Positions 1 through 12,559 of a stretch of 64,000 nt of DNA are shown here, in pieces. Position 1 is the stretch's first letter; each line of letters begins with the position of its first letter. This DNA is from Brachynemurus nebulosus (taxonomy: Eukaryota > Arthropoda > Insecta > Neuroptera > Myrmeleontidae): positions 4,996,001 to 5,060,000 of the forward strand of contig JAPWDM010000009.1 of the NCBI GenBank assembly GCA_035578155.1. Reading direction: 5' to 3'. Below the pieces are notes generated by a model. That model ran no database searches. It was not told where the DNA came from and saw only the letters and a program-made list of their open reading frames with translations. The position numbers were made by a program, and so were the translations under genes.

Positions 1-211
1 CAACCTTCTTTCTGTTTTTTTTCTTTCTATTATTAGCATGTTAGCATGGTAATTTTTTAATAAACACAATTAAAAATTATTTTTTTGTCGGTAATGGAAC
101 TTTTTACTGTGCTGTTTTACAAATTTTACGGAGATAATATTACGAAAAGAACATTCCATCCTTTAAATTTTTTATGATTAATTATAATCTTTATATTTTT
201 ACCTTACAGAA

Positions 212-285
212 TTTAATATGTTCGCCTTTTACACGTCGATTGTAGTGCTGAGCACAGTAATTTTTATAGGAATTTTCTCTCCGTG
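212..285. mobile_element. Half copy of a palindromic MITE
   Basis: This segment matches the right arm of the palindromic element at 25563-25727 with a few differences. It runs from a TATGTTCGCC motif through the ACACGTCGATTGTAGT core to the terminal TTTCTCTCCGTG, which is followed by TA. The left arm is absent, so this is a truncated or one-armed derivative. The flanking TA agrees with the TA on both sides of the complete copy. It is noncoding. Confidence 0.8.
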
Positions 286-2419
286 TATAATAATATTTAT
301 ATTTGTTTATAAATGTTGACAATTCTGGTCCATAATCGCAGCTCATTCAATCAAGTCCTCTCTTGGCATACCCCCAATTTTCTTATTTTGATTTAAAGTA
401 ACCAACTGTAGTCATGGAAGCAGATATTGTTAGAAACCTCATAAATTTCTTCATTATAGATAATAATTAATTCAGAATATTATTGTTACATGGCACAGTG
501 GAAGGGTTAAAAAATAAGTCATTGACAACCATGACGTAACCACACAACCACACATTTATATTTTGTTGCCTCAAAGCCTCTAGGAAGTAAACAAAATTTT
601 AAACTTTAAGTGTACAGAATTGTTTTAATGGAGAATTCATATTTAGATTATAGGGTTTTTTTGGGGGCTTTGCATTTTTATTCTATAAATTCTGTTGATT
701 TGTGTCAACACTAAAGAATATTTCGTTGGACCCAAGTCCAACGAACATAGAATTAAAAGCTCATTTATTTTAAATATTATTTTAGGATTTTCTTTACCCA
801 AAATGACCTTTAAACAAATTACACCAAGATATTTTTTAATTTTACAATTGTAAATATTTCAAGAAATTAATTACATTTATAATTCCCGGTAAAAAGTTAT
901 ACCAACATAAAAAAAAAATCTAAAAAATTAGAGTTACGCTTTCTGCTATATAAACTTATTTTATGTACATTTTATTCTAACAAGAAGATTAAAACCAAAA
1001 AAAGAAAAACTCTAGTAGCGAAAAAAACTCGATACCACTAAAGTCAATGTTTAAAAAGACATGGATGGGGCTTCGGGGCAGTAGAGGGGGTAGGACGGGG
1101 GGTGGGTGACTTACATGATAGTGGTTACCCTCGAGTTTTTCTTGTTTTTAATTGTTCACAGAGGGCAGTTAGTATGATGATTAAGCTAACCGGACACGTA
1201 TATGAAAATGGAATTATTTATATTTAAATATATGTATATACGACTGGGCTGGCGTGGCCTGGCCTGGTCTGGCCTGTACGCTCGGCGTGCATCTTTGCGA
1301 AACGAATTTTAATATTTTTCCTGGGTTTTTTGTTGTGTAATATGAATGTTAGGTTAAGTAGATACACACATGTGCTATAATAATAAAATGATATGTTTCT
1401 CTTTATGTAGAAATATGTAGATAGATCTCTCTATATATGTAGCGTTCATACTGTAATTTTTTTCACATATCTACGGTGATATAGGTGATCCATTTCGAAT
1501 TTATAATCAACTCAAACCAAAATTAAATCATAGTATAAATAAAAGATTATTACCATACGCAGTAGCGAAACGCACTTTCAATCCTTTTTTGATATAAGTA
1601 CAAACAATTATGTATGTCCTTTTTTACTTATGTGATTGTATATGTTTGTACATGTGAGATTGAGGGTTGATAATGGTCATTTTAAATTATATATGAATAA
1701 CTAAAAGCAACTTTCTTCTAAATGAATCGTCACGACCTATTCGCACCAACCACTGTCGAAATCGAAAATATTAACTGAATTATTAAAAAATATTAATAAT
1801 TATTTATTATTTAACGTATTTTTACATAAGCATTCAAATTATAATAATACTTACAAATTGGCATCAAACGGCACTCAGAAAAAACATAAATTGAAATTTT
1901 GTTTTGAATGATTTAAACAAAATTTAGCAGCACAAGAGTTATCACCAGACATTTTAAGCCACCATAATAATTGAATACATATCAGAAATATCTTACAGAT
2001 CACAAAACACACTAAAATTGCAAGGAAATATCAAAAATACCTGATGACAAGCTTTAAATAAAAAAATTTAATGACAGTTAAAATTCCACTGCCAACGTTG
2101 TTAAAAATTTTAAAAAAGTCAGTGAAACAAAATTAAATAATTTACATAATTATCAACTGTAAATTTTCACAAAATAATATGACCTACAAATTTATTTTTC
2201 TAAATTAAATTTACTTTAGTGATGATATCTTCACTGTATTAGTATGCATAATGTTATACATTATTTAGGCACATAACATGGATAACCCTTTGGAATTTTT
2301 GAATTTCAAATGACCCTCTTACGTCATCTCGTTTCGTAACTGTTTGTGAAACAAACTATTATTTAAACTGTGGTTAAATTAAGAGAAAAAAAGTCTCCTA
2401 ACATATTTTCACGCCATGG
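286..2419. other. AT-rich stretch without recognisable gene
   Basis: No coding potential was recognised. Small features are a perfect hairpin at 722-745 (arms TTCGTTGGAC and its complement around CCAA), a G-rich patch near 1070-1110, and a short imperfect TGGCC/TGGTC pentamer run near 1246-1276. The rest is AT-rich DNA with poly-T and poly-A runs. Confidence 0.5.
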
Positions 2420-2421
2420 TA

Positions 2422-2723
2422 GGTATGGCGATACTTGAGAATGCATGTACGATTGCCTAAATTTATGGGATGAGTAAGAATGACTGCGTATATTGGCATG
2501 TGACGTCATCAGGTATTGTGATACAACGAAAAATGCTATCAATAGCCTAATTCGGTAGTAACGGGCCGTTTTACTATTGCCATTATTCCAAATTGACTAT
2601 TAATAGCGTTTTTTGTTGTATTGTAACATTGGATGACGCCACAGACCAACATATGCAACCAATCGCTCTTACTTTCCCCTAAATTTAGGCAATCGTTTAT
2701 GCAATCTCAAGTTCTGCCATACC
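2422..2723. mobile_element. Foldback MITE, TA-flanked, arms of about 140 bp
   Basis: The two halves are long imperfect inverted repeats. The left arm starts GGTATGGCGATACTTGAG, and the right arm read in reverse starts GGTATGGCAGAACTTGAG. Both arms then share the CGATTGCCTAAATTTA block and a GACGTCATC or GGCGTCATC block. TA lies immediately outside both ends (2420-2421 and 2724-2725), as expected for a Tc1/mariner-type target duplication. The short centre lies near 2555-2585. The reading frame at 2633-2848 runs through the right arm and is taken as spurious. Confidence 0.85.
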
Positions 2724-2994
2724 TATTCGCCATCAAATTAAACAAATTTTCGGAACTGACTGAAACATTGACGGATTCGACAGAATTTGCACAACTAGAT
2801 CAGAACACAAAATTTTTTGTTTATGTATATTTAGTTAGTAAATTCTAGTAAACCGGATGACGTGAGCAAATAAAATTTTTTTCAGATTTTATTAAAGTGA
2901 TTTAAATTAAAGTGATTGGTTGCTTGAAATAGTGTAAACAGTATGTGAGTCGTTCACTTTTGCTGTCAGAGTGGTAAAATTCCTTTTAGAAATA

Positions 2995-3524
2995 CAGTAG
3001 AGCACCAGTTTTGTCAAGAAAAAGTAGTCTCCAAAAGTGGTGCTTGACAAAAGTGATGCTTTTTCAGCAGGGGCAATTTACAAATATCGTAAGATTATAT
3101 CTTGCGTTAAAATTATGTTTTTTAAATATTAATAAAAGAAAAAGAGAAGTGAAGAATTAAAAATTATTTATCTCAGAAAATATTTTTTCATTTGTCGTTT
3201 TATTGATTTGCTTTGATATAATTTTGTTTACATTTTACGTACGATAAAAACCGCCACAGAACAGAATACATATAGGTAAACATTCTATGTACAACAATTA
3301 AAATCTACATTCCCACGCTTTGAGGTCTGTTGTCGTTTGTCACTACTATTATCGGTATATTTATTTGTTTCGTTTGATAAAATCATGCGTCATGGTCTAT
3401 TGCACATGAATTTAATATTTATGTACTTGAAATTTTTGATGCAACTTTCCAAAAGTGATGTTGACTAATTTGTTGCTCTCAGAAAATTTCCAAAACTGAT
3501 GTTTCCATTATCGGTGCTATACTG
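2995..3524. mobile_element. Non-autonomous pogo-like DNA transposon
   Basis: The ends are inverted copies of CAGTAKAGCACC, and each is flanked by TA (2993-2994 and 3525-3526). The CAGT start plus TA duplication is typical of the pogo branch of Tc1/mariner. Sub-terminal DNA repeats a motif of the type CAAAASTGRTG in both orientations: on the left CACCAGTTTTGTCAAG faces CTTGACAAAAGTGATG, and on the right there are CCAAAAGTGATG and CCAAAACTGATG. No transposase frame remains. The pogo assignment rests only on the ends and the TA site. Confidence 0.75.
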
Positions 3525-3526
3525 TA

Positions 3527-5410
3527 GTGCTAACAGTCTGATAGAAGCCTTTTTTAGTGGCTCTTTATGGAAACAATTTTAAAATTTCAATCTGAACTTT
3601 CCATCTTTCTGAAGACTCTGAATTTGAAATTTGGAAAACTTTTCGATTTTAATTTCAATTTTTACGATTTATGAGTTATTTATATCAAATTACCAAAAAA
3701 TCCTTTTTTTTTTATTTTAAAAATCAACTGTGACAGTGATTTTTGCTGTCACAATGACGAAATATTTTATGGAAATCTTCGCTACCGCTAGAATTTCCCA
3801 CCTCAAGCTATATACCTCACTGTCGTAACATGTTTAATAACAGTATAATATGGTCAGTTGTAAAAAATTCACCTGTATACGATTATTTGAATAATATTTA
3901 TACATATATTAAATTTAAAAGAAAGACATGTTCTGAATGTAATTTAATAAAAACTTTGATTTATTTATTCTCTGCTATGAAGGTATGTATCTCTCTGGAG
4001 CTACATAGAGAACCACATACATACATGTACAGGAGGCACCTTTATAAGAATACTACCGGTTGTTTTAACTACAAAACCGTACATATATTTCGTGCATCGG
4101 TCATAACCGTTTGATGTTCTTCGCTGCCACCAGTACCTATATACAAAACAATAAGCTGTCGCCCAGAATGCGACGCTGACGCTCGTGACGAAAGAGTATG
4201 AGGTGTACGTACCATGGTAGGGGAAGGGGTTGAGGGTGGGGGGGGGAGAGGTAGGTTTTATGCAAACACACGCGTGGACGTACAACATATATGTATTGTA
4301 CATTTTTGCCTCTGTTGTACAATTTTACAAAGTCTGAATTTTAATTAAATATAATGTTACTACTCTGAAACATGGTGGTGGGGGAATGGGTTTGGGGTGG
4401 GGGGCCAGCGTGTGTGTGTGTTAGGGTAGGAAAAAGTGGGTGGTATGTGTATATTCGCTCGCACCCATAGAATATTATGTTTCATATCTGAAATAATATT
4501 TTTATATGTTTTTTTTTTTTTTATTCTTATGCTTCTTTTAGTTAGAAATGTATCTCTTCATGTTTCCATATGTGAATGCACTATATCTATGTTTCAAATA
4601 ATAGAATAATAAAAATTAACGTGCGTTGCAGATTTTCCATATATTAAAATTGTAATTTAATAGATTGGAAATGTTGATGGTTTTGTTTGTGACACACCGT
4701 ATTGATGCTCGGGGGTCGGGTCACCAAGAAAATTGTCGTTTTTGGAAACTTTAATGTCATCCATATGTACATAATCTCACTTAATCAAGTCTAAATTAAT
4801 ATCTGGACGGATCTTGATGTCATAACATGTCAAGTGAAACTTTAATAACTTGCTCACCACGTCCCAGGATGCCAAAAATTCCACATTAAGTGTATTAACC
4901 ATCAAAATAGTGTACCAATTGGACGTTTTGGCATTGTAAGTTATGACCGTCAATGTGTTAACATTTAGCAAAAAAAATTTTAAAAATTTCTTCAGGTATT
5001 TTCTCATATTGGAAACGAAGGATCAAAATTTTTTCGCAGATACCACATTGTGTGGACTAAAGTTGAGGTTTCTTTTACCATTTTGCAAAATTTTGAGTAC
5101 CAAAGGGAAATTTCTGCTTTGTTTGCTCCTGTCATTTTTCTATTATAGGTTCAACAATTTTATTTGAAAAAAAGTACAAATATTAGTTTACTGAATTGTG
5201 TCAATAACTTTCGGAGATATATGCGTCTAAGTTTTCGCTAGATAGTAAGAAATTGAGTTAAATATCTGAAACTGAAAAATTTTTGTTCCCAATGAACTCT
5301 GACTCATTACATGTTCAGTACGTAGTTGATAAATTTTTTTCCTCACAAGAATTCTAAATTTACTTAACGACTTATTGCATTCATCCAACCGACAATTATG
5401 AATAGTTGAG
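3527..5410. other. AT-rich stretch with hairpin and G-rich patches
   Basis: No gene was recognised. A hairpin sits at 3729-3753 (TGTGACAG paired with CTGTCACA). Two G-rich patches lie near 4215-4255 and 4372-4445, the second followed by a (GT)n run. Frames at 3830-4322 and 4777-5167 have no recognisable motif and are treated as chance ORFs. Confidence 0.5.
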
Positions 5411-5605
5411 CAGGGCCGGACCTAGCATAAATGGTACCCGGGGCAGAGTCAAAAAATGGGCGCCCCTGTAGAAAAAAAAAACAAGTGACGAACACAACAA
5501 AAAGAAAAGTCTCATATTTAATTTTGGCGTCCTCTCAAATCACCTTTTGGTGCCCCTGCCGTCCGGAGCACGTGCCCCGCCTGCCTCCCTCTAGACCCGT
5601 CCCTG
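5411..5605. mobile_element. Short hAT-like MITE
   Basis: The left end is CAGGGCCGGACCTAG. The right end read in reverse is CAGGGACGGGTCTAG. The flanks TAGTTGAG and AGTTTGAG are similar and could be a decayed 8-bp target duplication with a one-base slip. CAG termini, an 8-bp duplication and GC-rich ends point to hAT. The interior is much more GC-rich than the surrounding DNA. Related GC-rich ends occur at 12741-12752 and 62714-63371. Confidence 0.65.
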
Positions 5606-5864
5606 AGTTTGAGTATAAATTTATTATGATGTAATAAAAATATAAAAATATTGTACATAGTATAAAAAAACAATGCAAAAATTATAACCGCGACTCGCGC
5701 AGCACAAAATAGAATTCAATAAGTAAACAAAAATTTGTGGAGTTGACGAACTCTATAATATATGTGTATATTAGACATTACAAATGTACAGGCTACTAAA
5801 GTATCTACCCCGGACCGGCAGTAGGTACTGAGTTAATACTGAACAGTTATAACAAAATACTGTA

Positions 5865-6917
5865 AGGTTGACCGGGGTAATTGTAAATGGATTTTCATGA
5901 GTTGAGATAAAAGCGATGTTTTAAGTATTTTTTATTTTATATATCACATTGGGGTTCATTTATTTTTAATTCTACATTATTCAGGATGCATCACACAAAT
6001 TTTGAGAAAATTCGGATGAAAAACAAAAACTTTATAAGCCATTCACATTTTCCCGGTGCGGTTTTGCAAATCTTATGAATTTCGGGGTAAAAGTGGATGC
6101 CATAAGAAAAAAATTATTTAGAATGGATTACAAGAGAAGTGTGGTACGTCAAAGTAAAGCCCAGCTCAAATTCTTCACATTTACTCCACTTTCAAATTTT
6201 TCATCATACTTTAGCGGTTACAATTTCACTTTGTTTAATGCAAGTTTCGCATACCTTAAATTTCTACAAAAAATCAAGATTAAAGAAAAATAACAAAAAT
6301 TGTAGGAACAAATTTATTACAAGCTAAAAATGATATTTTGTAATTTTATCATATAAAAAATCAAAAAATTCCAATTTATCACACAAAAACAAGGAAAATA
6401 AGACTTTTTCAAGGAAATATATTTAGTTTACATGAATAAAAAACAATTTTTTTTTGTGTTGTTTGTACAACGGAAACTTGTACAATAAGGTCACCAGCAC
6501 CTTCATCAACATTTTCAACTCTGAAAAGGACACTACTGAAATTTTTGACCGAATGGGGGCATTTGTGAATGACGTTAACAATTACCCCACAATTTTAAAA
6601 TCATGGGGTAATTGTGAATTTGTGATAAATTGTCCAATTTCTTTAGCAGTTAATAAGGAACCCTCTCAGGGTTTAGACCACTTCTTTAGAAGTACTTTTA
6701 ACCATTTCTTACCTTTTAAAAAAAGAAAATGTATTTAAAAAAATTTTTTTTTGATGATTGGTCGAAGTAAGATACATAAAATTTCGCAAGGGTTTTTTCA
6801 AAATAAAAAAAAAAAGATACTAATACTAAGATTTGATTTTTAACAATATTAATGTTATTTTAGAAATTATAGGCGCCGTTCACAATTGCCCCAATTCACA
6901 ATTACCCCGGTCAACCC
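5865..6917. mobile_element. FAM-A element, copy 1 (TA-flanked TIR transposon)
   Basis: The left end is AGGTTGACCGGGGTAATTG and the right end is its inverted match, GGGTTGACCGGGGTAATTG read in reverse. TA flanks both ends (5863-5864 and 6918-6919). The second copy at 29967-31098 is very similar along its whole length. Inside, near 6577-6620, lies an inverted pair of the terminal core (CAATTACCCC ... GGGGTAATTG) around a 16-base spacer. Near the right end the core is repeated again (CACAATTGCCCCAATTCACA). The element is noncoding or carries only unrecognisable remnants, with no transposase motif. The TA site suggests the Tc1/mariner superfamily, without proof. Confidence 0.85.
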
Positions 6918-6919
6918 TA

Positions 6920-8469
6920 TGTAAATATATAGAAATAGTAAATATAGAGAAAAATAACAAATAGGTATGTTATAAAAAAAAAAAAACTTTTTAAAAAGTA
7001 CCCATGTCCATACAAAACCAAATCTAATTTACCGATTGTTTATATTTTTACTAAACATGTAGTTGTGCGAACATGATCAGTTGCATAATTAAATCAAAAA
7101 TTCCTCCTAATCCAAGAGAGAGTACCAAATTTCAGTCTATTTTAATTATTTTAACACGTAGCAAATTAATATTTTATAGTCTCATTTAAAAAAAAGTATA
7201 AGTTTATATTGTAGCTCAAAAATCGTAAGAGCTATATAGCTCCTGACTATAGAAATCGGTTGCTGCGACTGGTAGCCTATAACTTTTGTCTAAAAAATTT
7301 TTTGATCAAATCAACGGTTTGCCCGTAATAAAAATGAAAACTCTCAAAAAACTCAGTCGGTATGTTTTGAGGTTACGAAACTAGTTTCAAAGATTACATC
7401 CACAGAGTACAGAGGTACAGCAACTATCTCTTTTCTGAAATCACGGGTGTGTACTTCTGTGCTCATTAGGCTTCTTAGTTGTCAGTTTGTCAGTAGCAGT
7501 CGATGATTGTAGATCAACCACACGATAATGGACTTGATTATTGTTGGTATTGTTACATCCCCTAGTACATGCGTGTGGTGTCATAGCTATGCATGCAATA
7601 ACTGAGCCACGTGACCGCCCCTACTATCTCCGTTACTCACACAAATACACAAAATCGCACTAATACAATGTAAACCCAGTGCACGTATACAATATATTGT
7701 CTATCTCTTACATGTTACACTGGTTCCAGTAGTGTCGGCATAGATATGTTGTCTCTATTACTCTATGATTAAATATTTAAAAAGATATAATTCTGTGTGT
7801 ATGTGTATGAGTGTGTGTTCATCGGTGTGTAGGTGTACATTTTTCCTGCACGATATCTCGCAGACGCAAAAAAATATACGCTTTTATTACTAGAGGATTT
7901 GAATTGTCAATGTACATAAGGCTAATGCTTCGTGAAATTGTTATTAAAAGACTGTTTTTGTAAATTTTACACATAACAGTATTTTTGGAAGATGTTGGTG
8001 GAGGCAAATAGGGGTGGTCAGGACTAAAAATTAAAAAATCTACACCTTTATAAGTCTATAACGATCTTCGAGAATAATGAAGAAAAAATTGCAAAAAACA
8101 CCAGCACTATGATTTTGTCCTTTCTAAATTATTTACAAAAATATTAACACGTACATTATAGAAATTTGATTAGCCGTCCGCTTTAAATATACACCCGGTA
8201 TTATTAGTCCACATGAAAACGTATTACAACTAGACTGTAGTTATATATTTATGATTAAATAATTACTGAACAGATTTAAAAGCTAAAAAGCATTTCAGGT
8301 GATGTTTTCTTTTTTACCCACTTCTGGGGGTGAAAGCTCGGGCATAATGTAGGGAGACAAGAGCTTATTTGTATTTAGAATTTCCAAAAAAACACAAAAA
8401 AAAGAATTAAAAATTACTGTTAGACATGTGATGTATTGGTTATATTAATTTAAATAAAAATATATAGAA
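6920..8469. other. AT-rich stretch without recognisable gene
   Basis: Nothing coding was recognised. A 14-bp perfect palindrome (GAGCTATATAGCTC) lies at 7229-7242. The minus-strand frame at 7819-8007 has no known motif. Confidence 0.45.
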
Positions 8470-8560
8470 GATTTGGTGGTGTTTTTTTGGGGTTCCGAAG
8501 AAAAAATTGTGGAACCCACATAATTATCTCATATGTCTGTCCGTCCGTTTGTGAATACAA
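8470..8560. repeat. Dispersed repeat of the GGTTCCG / CCGTCCGT type
   Basis: The order here is GGGGTTCCGAAGAAAAAA, then CATATGTCTGTCCGTCCG. The same order, diverged and on the minus strand, is present near 10500 down to 10418 (AGGGTTCCGAGGAAAAA, then TTCGTCCGTCCGTCCG). This suggests two old copies of one dispersed noncoding repeat. Family name unknown. Confidence 0.5.
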
Positions 8561-9970
8561 TCCTCAAAATCTTTGTATTATCCGACTTTTATACTCACGA
8601 AATTTTTTTATAGGTAGGTATAGATACTACAGACGTAAATTTCAATCAGAATTTTAGTCGTAGATTCAAGATACGCTCAAAATACGACCGACTGCATCTT
8701 TGTAGTCAGTGTAATGATCGAAATTATCGTAAAAATATAATATTGATAATAAAATTTAACTATTTTTGACAAAAAAGCTGGTATTGGATTTATTCTTAAA
8801 ATGCGTATGTAGTCAACTAACGTCTTAGAATAGATATAGTCACACTCCGATAGGTGCTTCAGTGAAATACCCTACAAACTTATTTTATGCGCTGTCTATT
8901 CCATTGTAATAAAATCTTATGTCAATCCAAGAGCTGTGGAAAAAAATTATATACTGAGAAACCCTGATTTGGTACGTGTTGCTCACGCACTTGACGAATT
9001 TTCTGATGCTAATTTTAATGATGTACTATTATTTTGTTTCATCAATATTCAATATGGTAGTAGTAGAAAATTCTCGGGAAAAAAATAAATTTGAAAACTT
9101 TTGCCTGCTAGTTAATATGTATATATAATTTTTTTTTTACTCTGTTATATTTCATTATAATAACTAATAATATTAAAAAATTTTTTATATATGGAAAACA
9201 AAAAAACTTTTTTTGATCTTCATTAAAAACAAAATTTTCATAAAAGTTTTTGATTGCACCTCAAAACAGTGTGGCTTTTGTCGCCATCTGTAATTCAATA
9301 ACGCAACAAAGCACTAGTCAACTTCTAGAACATTCTAGATCCCTATTGAAATTAAAATCAAAAATCACATTATAATATTCACTTAACGATCACCAAAGGA
9401 CCAGGTTACCCAACCGCTCCTACTTAAAAAAAATTTGTGACATTAGTTTGTTTGCGGTTACTACGAAAATAGTATGAAAGAAAAAAATTATTCGAGGTTG
9501 GTATTATTTATTTGTTTCATTAATAATATTGTTCCAGAAAAGTTTCGACATGTTTAATTGAAAATGTCGTATATATGTACCGGGTGACACAAAAACCAAA
9601 CGCATTTAGTTGGTACACACTGTATTTCTTCAAAAAATTATTTCACATAATTTTTATTTTTTTAAAAATCTTTTATCATATTTGTTATATTTTTTCATGG
9701 GATTCCGGTGTTCCGTTGAGTCCGGATAACCGATATTTGTGATATTGTCACTTCCGATTCTAGTGGTGGGTACGGGATTGAAGGACACCTCTTGAGTATA
9801 AGCGTTATATAATATTTAATAATACGGATTTAGAATTTGCATAATATATTGTATTTGTCTTTAGTGATAATTACAGATAATATTTTTGTCAAAATTTGAG
9901 TGAGCGAATGTACTTCGTTGTATTATGTACAGATAAAGTTTGGACTTTCAGAATTTCGATAGTAATTAAG
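8561..9970. other. AT-rich stretch without recognisable gene
   Basis: No gene was recognised. A possible degenerate transposon end (CCGGGTGACACAAAAACC) lies near 9580 but has no partner. The rest is AT-rich. Confidence 0.4.
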
Positions 9971-9972
9971 TA

Positions 9973-10963
9973 GGGGAGACTGGGGTATAGTGGCCACTCT
10001 AAGGCAAAATGTTATTTAGTTTATTTATTTGGAAAGAAATACAAATTAATGTTTTATTTAGCATAACCAATAACCATCAATATATCAATAATATTTTGAA
10101 AGGTATTTTTGAAATTTTTGTTTTTCGCAACATGTGTAAAGTGGCCACTTTACCCCCACTATGTTGGGTAAAGGGGCCAGGGGTACCCATTTTAACCTAA
10201 AAAGAAATCTTGAAGTAATAGCTTCTTATTTCTATACGACCTGAAATGCTCTGCTCTTCGGGATTCAAAGTTTCTGCCAGTTTGACCGATGTAAAAACCA
10301 CTACAAGTTTGGCAGTTTAATTTGTAGATACCCGATTTTTTGAGTTTATCAGTTTTTGTTTTATTGTTGTTTATATACAAAATCAAACTATATTTGTTTC
10401 ATTAATTCTTATATATCAACGGACGGACGGACGAACATTAAAATCTCACCATAAGGATTCTTTTTTCACATTTTTCCTCGGAACCCTAAACAACTGATTT
10501 CAAGCAATTCTTTTGTTTATAAAATATAAAGAACTAAATAAAAGTCCTGAATTTTATATAATATGTTAAAAGATTCTAAGAATTCCACTTGAGCAGCGAC
10601 CGGAGACACTGGCCACTCTGCCCCATTATAAGCCTGGCCACTTTACCCCGTTAAACGCGATTTCGCCAAATCACAACTATTTTCAAGAAAGAACTTTCTG
10701 ATTCATCGTATACTATATTATTTTAAAGGTAATTGGCCAGAGATTTTAGCTATCCCAATTAAAAAATTGTATTCCTTACATTAACAGTAGAAAATTAAGA
10801 AAATTCGTTATAATTCAAAATTTATACAATTTAATGAACTGATCACTGACGTTTTAATAGATTACTAATGGCTTCTCTACAAGCTAATATTCAAGTACGC
10901 CACCAGATTGGAGTAGTTTCCAGTTGGAGTTAGGGCCAATGGCCACTTTACCCCAGTCTCCCC
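9973..10963. mobile_element. FAM-B element (TA-flanked TIR transposon)
   Basis: The left end is GGGGAGACTGGGGTATAGTG. The right end read in reverse is GGGGAGACTGGGGTAAAGTG. TA flanks both (9971-9972 and 10964-10965), giving a 991-bp element. The terminal motif recurs inside as GTGGCCACTTTACCCCCA near 10140-10160, GGGTAAAGGGGCCA near 10165, GGCCACTCTGCCCCA near 10611, and GGCCACTTTACCCC near 10636. The ends align base for base with FAM-A through GGGNNGACYGGGGTA, so the two are probably related families. A Penelope-like GIY-YIG relic sits inside on the minus strand. Confidence 0.85.
10192..10386 (-). pseudogene. GIY-YIG endonuclease domain fragment, Penelope-like
   Basis: The 64-residue minus-strand frame contains GIY at residues 19-21, a CX2C pair at 25 and 28, YIG at 32-34, then GQTGR (35-38 region) and an EH pair at 46-47. 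This order matches the GIY-YIG nuclease domain at the C-terminus of Penelope-like retroelements, where it cuts target DNA for integration. Only part of the domain is left. There is no reverse transcriptase beside it, and the frame has no ATG. It lies wholly inside the FAM-B element, so it was captured by, or inserted into, that transposon. A bacterial or phage GIY-YIG enzyme is unlikely given the eukaryotic repeats around it. Confidence 0.8.
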
Positions 10964-10965
10964 TA

Positions 10966-12559
10966 CCTACCTTATAACAATAACTAGTGTATTGGTGCGT
11001 CCGTCATGAAATTAACTGAACGATAGCTGCTAAATCGAAAAATTGCGATCTGTAATGTGTCTTCATGTAATGGACGCATTTCATTTTTCAAAGGCCGAAA
11101 AATTATATCACTTGATAGAAGCTACATTCAAGGATGGTTTCTTGACCAAAATTCAATCATTTTTACATTTTGAAACTTTTGTGTTACTTTAGAATCTGTA
11201 ACACCTGATTTATAGCTCCGAATTGTCGAGTATTGTCTGTAGTTAAGTAAATTGTTAAATACAGAATTCTGCTATGGTATCCTCTTGAGAACTGTTAATT
11301 ATTCAGAGTTATTACGAATATATTTTTTTTAAAATAAAATTTTGACAAACGTAGTTTTTTTTTTAAATAAAAATAATTCACTTAAAATTAATTCGGGCTA
11401 ATTATGGTTATTTTAAATTCGTCCCTCAAAAAAAAAAAAAAACAGATATTACACTAATCCATGCCTCGTTGAAAAATTATTATATCCATAAAGCCATGTA
11501 ATGCATATTGCATACATGTTATAGGGCTAATATTGAACATTGTTTAAATACCAATAAATTAATTTATTAATGCCTTTGTGTTTTGATATGCCCAAACGCA
11601 TCAAAATAAATATTTTTAATCACTTTCAAAAAACGAATGGGCGGAAAAATATTTTTCACAAATTGCGGTGGAACGGTGCATGCGATGATGGTGTGTGCGT
11701 CGGCTTTTCATCAATTTTCATCATTTTAATATTATGTATATATGGATTTTCCCGAACGAATTAGGTACAAACGAAAAACCAACATTGGAATTTTATTGGT
11801 TTTAAGCCTATCCGATGCGATAGTCGATGAATGTGTAGATATATGGATGCGGTATGAGAAGCAAAGGGGCGTTTTTTCGGCCGGTATTTTGATTATTAAT
11901 AAAATCCGTTAATATTTTTAATAAACGAGACAAAGTGTTCACGCATCACGTGAAGTACGTACCGTACGTTTTTAAATTTATTAAACATAGACGGGGCAGA
12001 GATTTGTCGGTTAAATTTTAGTAATTGTTCGAACCGGGAAAATATTGTTATTGGGTTCAAAAGGCAAAATCAAAATTTTTAGCAAATTGATATATTTCGA
12101 CGTCACTAAAGTATTTTTATTACTCACACGGGAGAAGTACTAATTTGGCACACACATTTCTGGACGCAAATAGCTGTTTACCCACTGTACTCTTCCCGCA
12201 TACTTTTTTGCATGTGGAAAGTAACTTTCCACACGCAAATTGACAATAAAAATTTAATCAATACACGCAAAGCCGCTTCTTAATTTTTCATTTAATAAAT
12301 ATTTCATAATTATTTCTATATAAATCACCAACAAAGTAATTTAAACGATAATTAATTCAGAAAAAAAGACGAACACTTAAAAATATTATTTTAAAAAGTA
12401 ATAAAAATGTCAAAAATAGTGATAATAATAGAAAAAAGTATGTGAAATTCGTAATAAAAAATAGTATGTGCAACTATTTTTTTTAACGGGAAATTGTCGA
12501 AATCCCGCACTTATTGCACAATATACTATTTTATTACACGGTTTTTACAAAGAACACTT
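10966..12559. other. AT-rich stretch without recognisable gene
   Basis: No gene was recognised. A 19-base palindrome (GTGGAAAGT, one base, ACTTTCCAC) lies at 12214-12232. The frame at 11570-11764 shows no known motif. Confidence 0.45.
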
